This document shows, piece by piece, positions 32,839 through 41,293 of a DNA stretch of 64,000 nt. Origin of the DNA: UBA1206 sp050953105 (GTDB taxonomy: Bacteria; Bacillota; Clostridia; Oscillospirales; CAG-382); assembly GCA_050953105.1 (NCBI GenBank), contig JBMNMA010000001.1, positions 310,001 to 374,000 of the forward strand. Reading direction: 5' to 3'. Under the pieces are notes generated by a model that was not told where the DNA came from, did no database searches, and saw only the letters and a program-made list of their open reading frames with translations. Position numbers and translations under genes: made by a program. Each line of letters begins with the position of its first letter. Position 1 is the first letter of the stretch.

Positions 32839-33978
32839 ATGAAGTATATAGTCAACGGAAAACTTATACTCAAAGACAAAATTCTGACCGGAAAAGCATT
32901 GGCTTATGATGACAGAATTTACGACATTTTACCCGAAAGCGAAGTTCCCGAAGGAGCCGAGGTTATCGACGCCGGCGGAAATTATGTTGCTCCCGGACTT
33001 ATCGATATTCATATCCACGGCTACTACGGCTGCGACGTCTGCGACGCCAACCCCGAAAGCATAAGAAAAATTGCCAGCGGCGTGGTTAAAAACGGCGTAA
33101 CCGGGTTCCTTGCCACCACCATGACCGTGGCTAAAGACGTTATTCAAAAGTCCATAGACGCAGTCAGATCCGTTATGGAAGAATCAAAGGACTGGGACGG
33201 TTCCGTGGTGCTGGGCGTTCATGCCGAAGGCCCCTTTATTAACCCCAAGAGAAAGGGCGCCCAGGAAGAGGCTCATATTTTAAAGCCGGACGCCGATTTT
33301 GTAATTAAAAATGCCGACGTTATAAAATATATATCCCTTGCCCCCGAAATGGACGAAAACTTTGCGGCTATACGCAAAATCGTTACCGAAACCAAAACCG
33401 TTGTTGCCATAGGCCACACCGACGCCAACTATGACACCGCCTGTGCCGCCATAGACGCCGGCGCAAAATCGGTAACCCATCTGTTCAACGCCATGACACC
33501 GCTTAACCACCGTAATCCCGGTGTTGTGGGCGCCGCCCTTACCAGGGACGTTTACACCGAACTTATAGTTGACACCTATCACGTGGACAAGTCGTTGTTC
33601 CCCATGGTTGCAACACTTAAAGGCGACAAGCTTGTGTTTGTTACCGACTGCCTGCCTGCCGGAGGACTCCCCGAAGGCCAGTACACCCTGGGCAACCAGA
33701 AGGTGTTCTACTACGGCAACCTGTGCAAGCTGGAGGACGGCACCATTGCGGGCAGCGTTCTCAAGCTCAACAAGGGTGTTTGGAACGTATATGAAAGCTC
33801 CCACCTCCCCTTATGGGAATGCGTAAAAGGCGCAACCCTCAATCCCGCCACCGCGCTGGGCATTGACGACCGCAAGGGCTCCCTTGACATTGGCAAGGAT
33901 GCGGATATTATTATCGCCAACGAAAAATTCGACATATTAAAGACAATCATAGGAGGAAAAGTGAAGTATGAAGCTTAA
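32839..33978 (+). CDS. nagA: N-acetylglucosamine-6-phosphate deacetylase
   Basis: 379 residues. Converts GlcNAc-6-P to glucosamine-6-P and acetate. Amidohydrolase fold with the metal-site HIHG, GVHAEGPFINPKRKGAQ (metal-binding Glu), IGHTDANY, VTHLFNAM and the catalytic Asp in FVTDCLPAGG. The last 11 bases overlap the start of the ROK-like kinase gene, indicating a joint role in amino-sugar use or cell-wall recycling. nagB is not in the window. Confidence 0.95.
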   Translation: MKYIVNGKLILKDKILTGKALAYDDRIYDILPESEVPEGAEVIDAGGNYVAPGLIDIHIHGYYGCDVCDANPESIRKIASGVVKNGVTGFLATTMTVAKDVIQKSIDAVRSVMEESKDWDGSVVLGVHAEGPFINPKRKGAQEEAHILKPDADFVIKNADVIKYISLAPEMDENFAAIRKIVTETKTVVAIGHTDANYDTACAAIDAGAKSVTHLFNAMTPLNHRNPGVVGAALTRDVYTELIVDTYHVDKSLFPMVATLKGDKLVFVTDCLPAGGLPEGQYTLGNQKVFYYGNLCKLEDGTIAGSVLKLNKGVWNVYESSHLPLWECVKGATLNPATALGIDDRKGSLDIGKDADIIIANEKFDILKTIIGGKVKYEA

Positions 33979-35356
33979 GGTCGAATCCGTGCTTGATAAG
34001 GGATTTATTCCCCTTTCCCTTGTATGCCGGGAAATGAGAGAAAACACCAAAGAAGACGGACAGGATGTTGTTATCGGTATCGAAAGAAACAACGGCCAGA
34101 TTTCCGCCTTTAAAACAAGGGTGTATAAGGACGGCATAGGCAAGGACGATATAAACTTCCGCTTTATAGAAAGAATAATCAAGTCCCTGCTTTGGGTAAG
34201 GGGCGGCTATAAAATAATCTTTGCCGGTTCCCCCTTTATTGGCGAAAAAATTAAAAAGGCCTATGAAAAAGACGGTCTGCGTGCCTTTGACAACAACTTT
34301 ATGGCAAGGGTTTACGAAAATCCCTTTGAAGTGGTGCTGACCGACCTTGAACATGCTCCCGAAACCAAAGAGGCTTCCTCCCCCGTCGGCCGCCATCTGG
34401 ACGGCTGCCGCATAGGCTTTGACGCCGGCGGAAGTGACAGAAAGGTTTCGGCGGTTATAAACGGCGAAGCTGTATATTCCGAAGAAGTGGTTTGGCATCC
34501 CAAGCTTAACTCAGACCCCGAATATCACTACCAGGGCATTCTTGAAGCCATGAAAACCGCTGCAAAGCATATGCCCAGGGTTGATGCCATAGGCGTTTCC
34601 TCCGCAGGTGTTTATATAAACAACCGTATAATGGTTGCCTCGCTGTTTTTAAAGGTTTCCGACGAGGACTTTGAAAAGCGTGTAAAGAGCATGTATCTTG
34701 ACGTGGCCAAGGAGCTTGGCAAAGAACTGGGCAAGGAAATTCCCATTGAAGTTGCCAACGACGGCGACGTTACCGCCCTTGCCGGCGCTATGGAATTAAA
34801 CGACAACAACGTTCTCGGCGTTGCCATGGGTACCTCCGAGGCCGGCGGCTACGTTGACTGCCACGGCAACATTACCGGCTGGCTTAACGAGCTTGCCTTT
34901 GTTCCCGTTGACTTTAACGAAGATGCAATGGTTGACGAATGGTCGGGCGACTACGGCTGCGGCGTTAAATACTTCTCCCAGGACGGCGTTATAAAGCTTG
35001 CTCCCCTTGCCGGCATAGAGCTTGACGAAAAGCTTACCCCCGCCGAAAAGCTTAAGGTTGTTCAAAAGCTAATGGCCGAGGGCGACGAAAGAGCAGAAAA
35101 GGTATTTGACAACATAGGCGTTTACTTCGGCTATGCCATCGCTTACTATGCCGAGTTTTACGATATTAAGCATGTCCTTATAATGGGCCGTGTTACCAGC
35201 GGCAAAGGCGGAGAAATACTTCTCAACAAGGCTCAGGAGGTTCTTGATAAGGAATTCCCCAAACTTGCGGCAAAGATTAAGCTTCACATACCCGACGAAT
35301 CCTCCCGCAGAGTCGGTCAGTCGGTTGCCGCCGCAAGCCTGCCCGAAATTAAATAA
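33968..35356 (+). CDS. ROK-fold sugar kinase-like protein with N-terminal extension
   Basis: 462 residues. A nucleotide-binding ASKHA core starts near residue 147 (RIGFDAGGSDRKVSAVI), with VEVANDGDVTALAGA (catalytic-type Asp), GVAMGTSEAGGYVD and the C-terminal adenosine motif HVLIMGRVTSGKGG. About 145 residues precede the core, longer than usual ROK kinases, and contain IGIERNNGQISAFKTRVY, a second phosphate-loop-like strand. The Cys-rich zinc motif of classical ROK proteins is absent. Overlap with nagA suggests a GlcNAc or related amino-sugar kinase (inference). Confidence 0.75.
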   Translation: MKLKVESVLDKGFIPLSLVCREMRENTKEDGQDVVIGIERNNGQISAFKTRVYKDGIGKDDINFRFIERIIKSLLWVRGGYKIIFAGSPFIGEKIKKAYEKDGLRAFDNNFMARVYENPFEVVLTDLEHAPETKEASSPVGRHLDGCRIGFDAGGSDRKVSAVINGEAVYSEEVVWHPKLNSDPEYHYQGILEAMKTAAKHMPRVDAIGVSSAGVYINNRIMVASLFLKVSDEDFEKRVKSMYLDVAKELGKELGKEIPIEVANDGDVTALAGAMELNDNNVLGVAMGTSEAGGYVDCHGNITGWLNELAFVPVDFNEDAMVDEWSGDYGCGVKYFSQDGVIKLAPLAGIELDEKLTPAEKLKVVQKLMAEGDERAEKVFDNIGVYFGYAIAYYAEFYDIKHVLIMGRVTSGKGGEILLNKAQEVLDKEFPKLAAKIKLHIPDESSRRVGQSVAAASLPEIK

Positions 35357-35375
35357 AATAAGTATTGCAATCATT

Positions 35376-35401
35376 AAAGGCTGCCACTCCGGCAGCCTTT
35401 T
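35376..35401 (+). terminator. Terminator of the nagA operon
   Basis: Perfect stem AAAGGCTGCC/GGCAGCCTTT with loop ACTCC and following T bases. Confidence 0.85.
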
Positions 35402-35440
35402 AGCTTTAGTTAAATATCTTTTATATAATTAGTGCTTTGC

Positions 35441-35469
35441 TTGACATTTACTGCGACAAAACTTATAAT
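35441..35469 (+). promoter_or_regulatory. Consensus sigma-A promoter of birA
   Basis: A perfect TTGACA (35441-35446), a 17-base spacer and a perfect TATAAT (35464-35469). The -10 box overlaps the first in-frame ATG of birA (35468), which therefore cannot be the real start. Confidence 0.75.
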
Positions 35470-35476
35470 GGCTTTG

Positions 35477-36184
35477 GTGATTCGATTGGGTTTTAATTTA
35501 ATTCGCCTTGACAAGGTGGATTCCACAAATAATTATTTGAAAAACCTGGTTTTACAGGGATGCCCCCATAAAACCGCAGTTACGGCAGATTCCCAAACGT
35601 CTGGCCGGGGAAGGCAGGGTAAATTATTTTCATCCCCGCCGGGGGGTATTTATATATCATTTTACTACAACTTTGCCGATATGAAGGCTGAATTTATCCC
35701 CTTTGTAACCCCCGTTGCGGCGGTATGCGCAGCAAAGGCCATTGAGGAAACATCCGGCAGGCAGGTTAAAATAAAATGGGTTAACGACATTTATTACAAC
35801 GATAAAAAAATAAGCGGTATTTTAACCGAAAGGGTTTCTGATACCACGGGTTTCATAGTGGGTATAGGTATAAACCTTTCGGACAAAGGTATTCCGGACG
35901 AGCTATTGGACAAAGCAGGGTTTATTGATGCCGACAAGGAAAAGCTTTTAGCCTGTCTGCTTGAAAAAATGGATTTTACAACGGAAATTTTCAATAACAG
36001 CTTTGTTTTTGATTATTACAGGAAAAAATCCTACCTTGACGGCAGGGACGTTTATTTTACAAGAAACGGTGCTTATACCACCGGCAGGGTTTTGGGAATT
36101 GACGATTTATGTCGGCTGGTTGTGAAAACAAACGAAGGCGTGATATATCTTGACAGCGGGGAGGTTTCGGTAAAGCCTATATGA
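35477..36184 (+). CDS. birA: Biotin-[acetyl-CoA-carboxylase] ligase
   Basis: About 235 residues. Attaches biotin to carboxylase carrier domains. Motifs: LDKVDSTNNYLK, TADSQTSGRGRQGKLFSSPP (ATP/biotinyl-AMP loop) and KIKWVNDIYYNDKKISGIL (catalytic Lys). There is no N-terminal helix-turn-helix, so it is a monofunctional (group I) ligase that does not act as a biotin repressor. The start is uncertain: the ATG at 35468 is part of a consensus -10 box, leaving GTG 35477 (near-leaderless) or TTG 35486. Overlaps the next gene by ATGA. Confidence 0.9.
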   Translation: MIRLGFNLIRLDKVDSTNNYLKNLVLQGCPHKTAVTADSQTSGRGRQGKLFSSPPGGIYISFYYNFADMKAEFIPFVTPVAAVCAAKAIEETSGRQVKIKWVNDIYYNDKKISGILTERVSDTTGFIVGIGINLSDKGIPDELLDKAGFIDADKEKLLACLLEKMDFTTEIFNNSFVFDYYRKKSYLDGRDVYFTRNGAYTTGRVLGIDDLCRLVVKTNEGVIYLDSGEVSVKPI

Positions 36185-36750
36185 ACTGGACTGATATAGA
36201 AATAGACATTCTAAAGGGCATTCAGGCAATAAAATGCCAGTTTTTAGACTTTTTGATGCCTAAAATATCCTTCCTAGGCAACGCCGGATGGATATGGATT
36301 GCGGCAGCGGTTTTGCTTTTGCTGTTTAAAAAAACAAGAAAGCACGGCATAACCCTTGCGTTGGGACTTATAATGTGCCTGGTGTTAAATAACCTGACAC
36401 TAAAAAACCTTATTGCCCGGCAGAGGCCCTTTGATTACGACCCGTCGATACAGCTTATCATCCCCAAACCCGGGGAATTTTCCTTCCCGTCGGGGCATAC
36501 CCTGTCCTCCTTTATGGCGGCGACGGTGCTGTGGTATGCCGACAAAAAGCGTTTTGGCATTCCAGCGGTAGCTGTTGCGTCCCTTATAGGCTTTTCAAGG
36601 CTTTATCTTCAGGTTCATTATCTGACAGATGTGGTCGGGGGCGTGGTTTTGGGAATTATTTTCGGCATTGCGGCTATATGCATAGTCAATTTTATATATA
36701 AGAAATATGTCTTAAAGGAGAACAGCAAAAATGGCGTTAATGCACGTTGA
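36181..36750 (+). CDS. PAP2-family membrane phosphatase
   Basis: 189 residues, five to six membrane helices, and the three phosphatase motifs: KNLIARQRPF, SFPSGHTLSS and SRLYLQVHYLTDVVGG. Members dephosphorylate undecaprenyl pyrophosphate, phosphatidic acid or phosphatidylglycerolphosphate at the membrane; the exact substrate is open. Its ATG overlaps the birA stop (ATGA). Confidence 0.9.
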   Translation: MNWTDIEIDILKGIQAIKCQFLDFLMPKISFLGNAGWIWIAAAVLLLLFKKTRKHGITLALGLIMCLVLNNLTLKNLIARQRPFDYDPSIQLIIPKPGEFSFPSGHTLSSFMAATVLWYADKKRFGIPAVAVASLIGFSRLYLQVHYLTDVVGGVVLGIIFGIAAICIVNFIYKKYVLKENSKNGVNAR

Positions 36751-37486
36751 CTATTTTTCCAACGTTCTTGGAATGTGTATGAACATGGATGTTATCATCC
36801 CCCAAAACACAAGCGGGCAGATAGGCCTTGAGGGTAAATGCTACGACACCTACCCTACGCTGTATCTCCTCCACGGCATGAGCGACGACCATACCATCTG
36901 GCAGCGGCGCACCTCCATTGAACGATATGCCACCTATAAAAAAATCGCTGTGGTTATGCCCACAACACATCTTGCCTGGTATACCGATATGGAATGCGGA
37001 TACAGAAAGTATTTTACCTTTATTTCAAAGGAATTGCCTGAAATCTGCCGCTCCTTTTTCCCCCGAATGTCTATAAAACGGGAGGAAACCTGGGTAGCCG
37101 GCCTTTCAATGGGGGGTTACGGAGCGTTAAAAACCGCCCTTTGGGAAAGCGAAACCTTTGGCAAGGCAGCGGGACTTTCGGGTGCTTATTGTATAGAAAC
37201 AAGGGAAAGCAGCCCCTATTGGGACAGCATATTCGGCCCTCAGGGACAACGGACAAAGCATACCGTTAAGTATGCCGCCGAAAGACTTGTTGCCGAAAAC
37301 AGGACCAAGCCCGGAATTTACCTGGTGTGCGGCACCGAGGACCATCACATAGACTGCAACCGCCGCCTTAATGAAACGTTAAGCGGTATGGGGTTTGACG
37401 TTACCTACAAGGAAGGCCCGGGGGGACATACCTGGGAGTTCTGGGATGAGGAAATAAAGCATATACTTGACTGGCTTACAAAATAA
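36731..37486 (+). CDS. Esterase-family alpha/beta hydrolase
   Basis: 251 residues. Putative esterase (PF00756) fold, similar to tributyrin and feruloyl esterases: YPTLYLLHGMSDDHTIWQ, nucleophile elbow GLSMGGYGALK, Asp in VCGTEDHH and His in GPGGHTWEFW. No signal peptide, so cytoplasmic. AAAGGAG precedes the ATG, which lies 20 bases inside the PAP2 gene. The substrate is unknown. Confidence 0.88.
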   Translation: MALMHVDYFSNVLGMCMNMDVIIPQNTSGQIGLEGKCYDTYPTLYLLHGMSDDHTIWQRRTSIERYATYKKIAVVMPTTHLAWYTDMECGYRKYFTFISKELPEICRSFFPRMSIKREETWVAGLSMGGYGALKTALWESETFGKAAGLSGAYCIETRESSPYWDSIFGPQGQRTKHTVKYAAERLVAENRTKPGIYLVCGTEDHHIDCNRRLNETLSGMGFDVTYKEGPGGHTWEFWDEEIKHILDWLTK

Positions 37487-37492
37487 AAATAC

Positions 37493-37521
37493 AAAGCCGC
37501 CGGAAAAACCGGCGGCTTTTT
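37493..37521. terminator. Bidirectional terminator after the esterase gene
   Basis: Perfect 11-base-pair stem AAAGCCGCCGG/CCGGCGGCTTT followed by TT; serves both converging genes. Confidence 0.9.
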
Positions 37522-37535
37522 GTTATGCCTGTATT

Positions 37536-38555
37536 TTATCTTCTTTTAACCACAATGGCACCGGCAAGGGAAATAACCGAAATTATTGCAAGGGCTACAA
37601 AGCCGTTGTCGCCGGTGGGGGGAGTGTCGGGCTTGCTTGTATCTTCAGCCGAGGTTTGGGTGGGAGCGCTGGATTCTTCTTCGCTTAAATCTATGGGGTT
37701 ATAATCACCGCCGAGGGTTATAATTGCCGATTCGTTAAGGGCCTTTACGCCGCTGGCCGCATAGCAGCCGGCAAGGTAGAGGTAGTTACCTTTGTATATT
37801 CCGTCGTACCCGTCATAACCGTCGTTTGCAATAACATCGGGGTCATCGCTTACGTTGGTAAGACCGATTGAAAAGTCGAAACCGAATATAGTGCCTTCTT
37901 CAGCGGTAAGGGGGGTGGACTGTTTTGCGGAGGACATGGAAGACCAGGGGATTTTAACTTCATAGTAATCCCAGCCGTCGGCATTTTTGGTGGCATAGGT
38001 GGCCTTATTGCCGCTTATAAGATTGCCGAAATGGTCGGAGTAGAAAGGCACGTTGGCTTCGTGAACACCGGTAACCGCATCACTGGTATAAATCATTGTC
38101 CATTCATAACAGTAACCGCCGTTGTAGATTGTTGTCCAGTCATATTCGTCGGCACCGGGATAAATATCCTTGCTGGGATCGTCGGGGATAATCAGTGTCA
38201 TAATATGATGGGCATTGAATATGTAGCGTTTGTTGCCGTTATCCATTACGGCGATATGGGGATCGTCACATTCGGTTTTTACCGCATAGTAAATGTATTC
38301 GTCGTCATAGCACATATAGAAGTAGGCTTCTATATTGGCTACATAGTCGCCCCTGTGAGGCATTTCCGTGTCGTCAGGCCATGCGGTTACAAGGGGATAT
38401 TCGCCATCTTCAATAACACCGTCAATGGTGGGAGGGGTGGATACCTTGTAGATGATAAATTCCCTGTTATTTCCTTCTTCCGCCGAAACGGCAAAGACTG
38501 CAAAACAACTGAAAAGCATAACAAGAGCAACAATAGCGGACAGCGCTTTTTTCAT
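37536..38555 (-). CDS. Secreted CBM9-like (carbohydrate-binding) surface protein
   Basis: 339 residues. Signal peptide (residues 1-25, cleaved near VSAEE), then a domain beginning PTIDGVIEDGEYPLVTAWPD that matches the carbohydrate-binding family 9-like fold used on secreted glycosidases and surface proteins. A Ser/Thr/Pro-rich linker leads to PPTGDNG, a hydrophobic helix and KRR, which resembles a sortase signal or simply a membrane anchor. No catalytic domain is present. AAAGGAGATTGCT precedes the ATG. Confidence 0.75.
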   Translation of the reverse strand: MKKALSAIVALVMLFSCFAVFAVSAEEGNNREFIIYKVSTPPTIDGVIEDGEYPLVTAWPDDTEMPHRGDYVANIEAYFYMCYDDEYIYYAVKTECDDPHIAVMDNGNKRYIFNAHHIMTLIIPDDPSKDIYPGADEYDWTTIYNGGYCYEWTMIYTSDAVTGVHEANVPFYSDHFGNLISGNKATYATKNADGWDYYEVKIPWSSMSSAKQSTPLTAEEGTIFGFDFSIGLTNVSDDPDVIANDGYDGYDGIYKGNYLYLAGCYAASGVKALNESAIITLGGDYNPIDLSEEESSAPTQTSAEDTSKPDTPPTGDNGFVALAIISVISLAGAIVVKRR

Positions 38556-38675
38556 AGCAATCTCCTTTCCCTAAAATGAATTTGTTATTTTTCGTTAAAT
38601 ATCTAAACCCATTATAACAGTTATTAAATGTTTGTCAATAGCTAAATTAATGTTTCGAAATATTTTTCCCGAAAT

Positions 38676-40346
38676 TTAATTAAATACCGCATCCAGATTT
38701 CGCTCCACGATTATATAAATGAGATAATCGGGATCATATTTACCTATATCCTGATAATTTATTGAGAATGACCACATTGACTGGTAAACGGTTGTATTAA
38801 AGCGTTCGGCAAGGATGTCGTACATCTGGGTGGAATAGCTGTCCCGCATTACGATTGCCGAGGGGAGATTTGAACGGCTGGTTTGCAAAACCTTCTTTGC
38901 CGTCATTATCGATTGGTCGAAGGTGAGTATTTTATCGCTTTGATAGCGCTTGATGCCGCGGATTGCGTTTGGCATGGTGAACTTCGGCTTTCTCAACACA
39001 TTGTATTCCTTCATAAGAAGGTCTGGGGTGTAATAACCGAAATAATATTCAAGGTAGTAGGACATGTCGCCCCCCATATAGTAGTCCTCCACCCAGTCGA
39101 ATTCACTAAATGCTCTGGGAGTTGCGGCGGGGAACTTTTTGGAAATATGGTCGAAAAGCTCCTTATACACCAGATAAGCGCCGTAGTCGGTCCAGTGGGA
39201 GTCGGTTTTCCAGTAAAGCTTGTAATTGTCGTTTTTATGATTTGAAAACAGTTCTTTAATGTTTATATAGGTTATTCCCGCCTTGTCAAGGGAGCTCATT
39301 ATCTGGTCAAGCCTTGAGGTTGATGCCTGAGGCTTGTATTCGGCAGGCATTGTTTCGGGATATATGGTGGCAGGGGAGGGGACAAGGAGATAGATAATTT
39401 CTATATCACCCAACGAACTTTGTCTGTCTTTAAGCCTTTCCACAAGCATGTCAAGCTGGTATTGGGGATAAAGGTTGTTGCGGAGATAGTCGTTTAAGGT
39501 GTATTCCAGATGGAACTGATAGTTTTTACCGGCAATTATTTTCCATTGTTCGGAGGATACCGACTTTGGTTTTGCCGTATAGCTTAACGGGTCGCTTTTG
39601 GCTTTACCCTCCACCTCAGCCCGGAGAGTAACGGCAACGTTGGTGCCGGTGGACTTTATCCTGACCGAAAAATAACCGTGGTCGGACTTGGTGGAATCGG
39701 TAACTCCGTTGGCGGTATAGTAAATGGTCGCCCCTTCCTCGCAGGTGCCTAAAATTACAAAGGCGTTGTCATACAGCCGGGTGCATCCGTACACCGCAGG
39801 GGTGGAAGCCTTAACCGGCTCTTCAATGGAAGATTCGGAAGGCTCGGAGGGTTCTTCCGAGGGCTCTTCGGACGGTTCTTCAGATGGTTCCTCGGATTCT
39901 ACTTTAGACGGTTCTTTTGAAGGTTCTTTAGAAGGTTCTTTAGAAGGTTCCTGGGAAGGCTCTTTGGAGGGCTCTTCGGAGGGTTCTTTGGAAGGCTCCT
40001 GGGATGGCTCCTTAGAAGGCTCCTGGGAGGGTTCTTCGGATGGTTCTTCGGAGGGCTCTTCCGAAGGTTGGGCTGAAGACTGGTCGGAAGACTCTGAAGT
40101 CGGTTCCGATGTTTCTTCCGATGTTTGATCACCGGAGGAATCGTCGGGGTTTGATTGAGGATTTGACGAAGGGTATGTAGATTCACCCGCCTGGCTTGAA
40201 CCGGACAGGTTGTCCGACGATTCGGTGCTTGACGACAAAACCGGCTGGCTTCCCTTGCTTGATGTATCATCGGCTCCTCCGCCGGCACAGGCTATAAGGG
40301 CAATTGCAAGCATCCATAATAAGAAAAATAATACAAATTTTTTCAT
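38676..40346 (-). CDS. Lipoprotein with Ser-x-Glu-Pro repeats and an SGNH/DHHW hydrolase-like domain
   Basis: 556 residues from ATG 40346. A lipoprotein signal (AIALIAC, Cys 20) is followed by ~70 Ser-rich residues, ~76 residues of four-residue repeats (SEEP/SKEP/SQEP), an Ig-like domain (VYGCTRLYDNAFVILGTCEE) and a C-terminal domain with the DHHW-type motif KTDSHWTDYGAYLVYKEL and VMRDSYSTQM, as in AlgX/AlgJ-like polysaccharide acetyltransferase partners. So it is probably a surface-tethered esterase or transferase on glycans (inference). Upstream is an M50 protease gene on the same strand. Confidence 0.75.
   Translation of the reverse strand: MKKFVLFFLLWMLAIALIACAGGGADDTSSKGSQPVLSSSTESSDNLSGSSQAGESTYPSSNPQSNPDDSSGDQTSEETSEPTSESSDQSSAQPSEEPSEEPSEEPSQEPSKEPSQEPSKEPSEEPSKEPSQEPSKEPSKEPSKEPSKVESEEPSEEPSEEPSEEPSEPSESSIEEPVKASTPAVYGCTRLYDNAFVILGTCEEGATIYYTANGVTDSTKSDHGYFSVRIKSTGTNVAVTLRAEVEGKAKSDPLSYTAKPKSVSSEQWKIIAGKNYQFHLEYTLNDYLRNNLYPQYQLDMLVERLKDRQSSLGDIEIIYLLVPSPATIYPETMPAEYKPQASTSRLDQIMSSLDKAGITYINIKELFSNHKNDNYKLYWKTDSHWTDYGAYLVYKELFDHISKKFPAATPRAFSEFDWVEDYYMGGDMSYYLEYYFGYYTPDLLMKEYNVLRKPKFTMPNAIRGIKRYQSDKILTFDQSIMTAKKVLQTSRSNLPSAIVMRDSYSTQMYDILAERFNTTVYQSMWSFSINYQDIGKYDPDYLIYIIVERNLDAVFN
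39837..40067 (-). repeat. Tandem 12-base repeats encoding Pro-Ser-Glu/Lys/Gln-Glu
   Basis: About 19 copies of a 12-base unit, each giving P-S-[EKQ]-E, with one irregular VESEE. The codons vary between copies, so protein spacing is conserved more than DNA identity. Such stalks span the cell wall; copy number can change by slippage. Confidence 0.8.
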
Positions 40347-40418
40347 TGTCTTTGCTCTGACCTTCCTTTGCAACGGGTTTGGGATGAGTTTACCATAAAA
40401 CTGAACAATATGCAACAT

Positions 40419-41012
40419 CTATTTCGGTATAGCCAAAAGAAGGAAAAAGACGCAAAGGCCGTTGTTAAACCCCGAAATGTATAAAATAAACACAGCCATA
40501 ACCAAAAGCATTGCCGTTCCAAAGGCCGAGACATATTTGGCCACCTTTTCGGCATGTTCAATGCCATGTCTGTTTAAGGCGGCAATGTAAAAAAGCCTTC
40601 CCCCGTCGTTGGTTTTAAGGGGGACAATATTTATAACCGCAAAGAAAAGGTTTGACAAAACAAACAAAAGCAAATAGCCATTTTTAAACCATGTTAAAAA
40701 AACCGATGCAAAAAAGGCAGCAAGCAGGTTAAATAAAATCCCCCCGGCGGCAATAGCCTTTTCCCCCTCAAAGGACAGATTGTCCGTGGTGTGGCTTATG
40801 AGTGCGCCGAAGGGCAGAATTTCAATGCTGTTTATTTTTTGCTTATACACCCAGATAAAGAAAGCATGTCCCAGTTCGTGAATCAATACTCCGGCAAAAA
40901 GGCAGGCAAAGGCGGCCACCCCCTCCGACACCAGCATAAGCCAAAAGCAGGCGGGGGTGAATATGTTTACTTTTACTTTACCCGAAAAAAGGGGAAAATA
41001 AGTGTTTTTCAC
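40419..41012 (-). CDS. M50 site-2 protease (SpoIVFB-like)
   Basis: 197 residues, four to six membrane helices. The zinc-site HELGH is in the second helix (about residue 45, LIHELGHAFF) and the third ligand region is NIVPLKTNDGGRL. This size and plan match SpoIVFB-type intramembrane proteases that release transcription factors. The start is a GTG that overlaps the TGA of the small upstream gene, so translation is coupled. It is divergent from spoIIGA-sigE. The substrate is unknown; a sporulation role is possible. Confidence 0.88.
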   Translation of the reverse strand: MKNTYFPLFSGKVKVNIFTPACFWLMLVSEGVAAFACLFAGVLIHELGHAFFIWVYKQKINSIEILPFGALISHTTDNLSFEGEKAIAAGGILFNLLAAFFASVFLTWFKNGYLLLFVLSNLFFAVINIVPLKTNDGGRLFYIAALNRHGIEHAEKVAKYVSAFGTAMLLVMAVFILYISGFNNGLCVFFLLLAIPK

Positions 41013-41170
41013 TGGAACAGGCTGCGTATAAACTGTATTATGTTAACCGGCTCATAGGTCTGACCGCCGCCGGTTACAACCTGAACCGCCTCGTCTGGCC
41101 TTGATGACAGGGCAACAAAAGCCAACACCACAAGGGCAAGGGATATAAAGGCGATAAATATTTTTTTCAT
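41009..41170 (-). CDS. 53-residue membrane protein coupled to the M50 protease
   Basis: An N-terminal membrane helix (MKKIFIAFISLALVVLAFVA) is followed by ~33 polar residues ending in FIRSLFQ. GGTGG lies five bases before the ATG at 41170. Its stop TGA overlaps the GTG start of the protease gene. The pairing suggests a partner or regulator, as SpoIVFA and BofA are for SpoIVFB, but no sequence similarity is evident. Confidence 0.6.
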   Translation of the reverse strand: MKKIFIAFISLALVVLAFVALSSRPDEAVQVVTGGGQTYEPVNIIQFIRSLFQ

Positions 41171-41293
41171 AGCAACCACCATAAAACTATATGCGTTTAC
41201 TTTAGAAATTAGGACATAAATATTTTTTTTCGTTCCCGTCAACACGACAGATTTCACCTTTACGTCCGCCCTACAATAACCTTGGGGTTGGAC

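Noticed and set aside
39724..40128. Plus-strand frame with Glu-Gly-Ser-Ser repeats
   Set aside because: It is the antisense image of the Ser-x-Glu-Pro repeat of the lipoprotein; it has no ribosome site and the opposite strand has the signal peptide and conserved domain.
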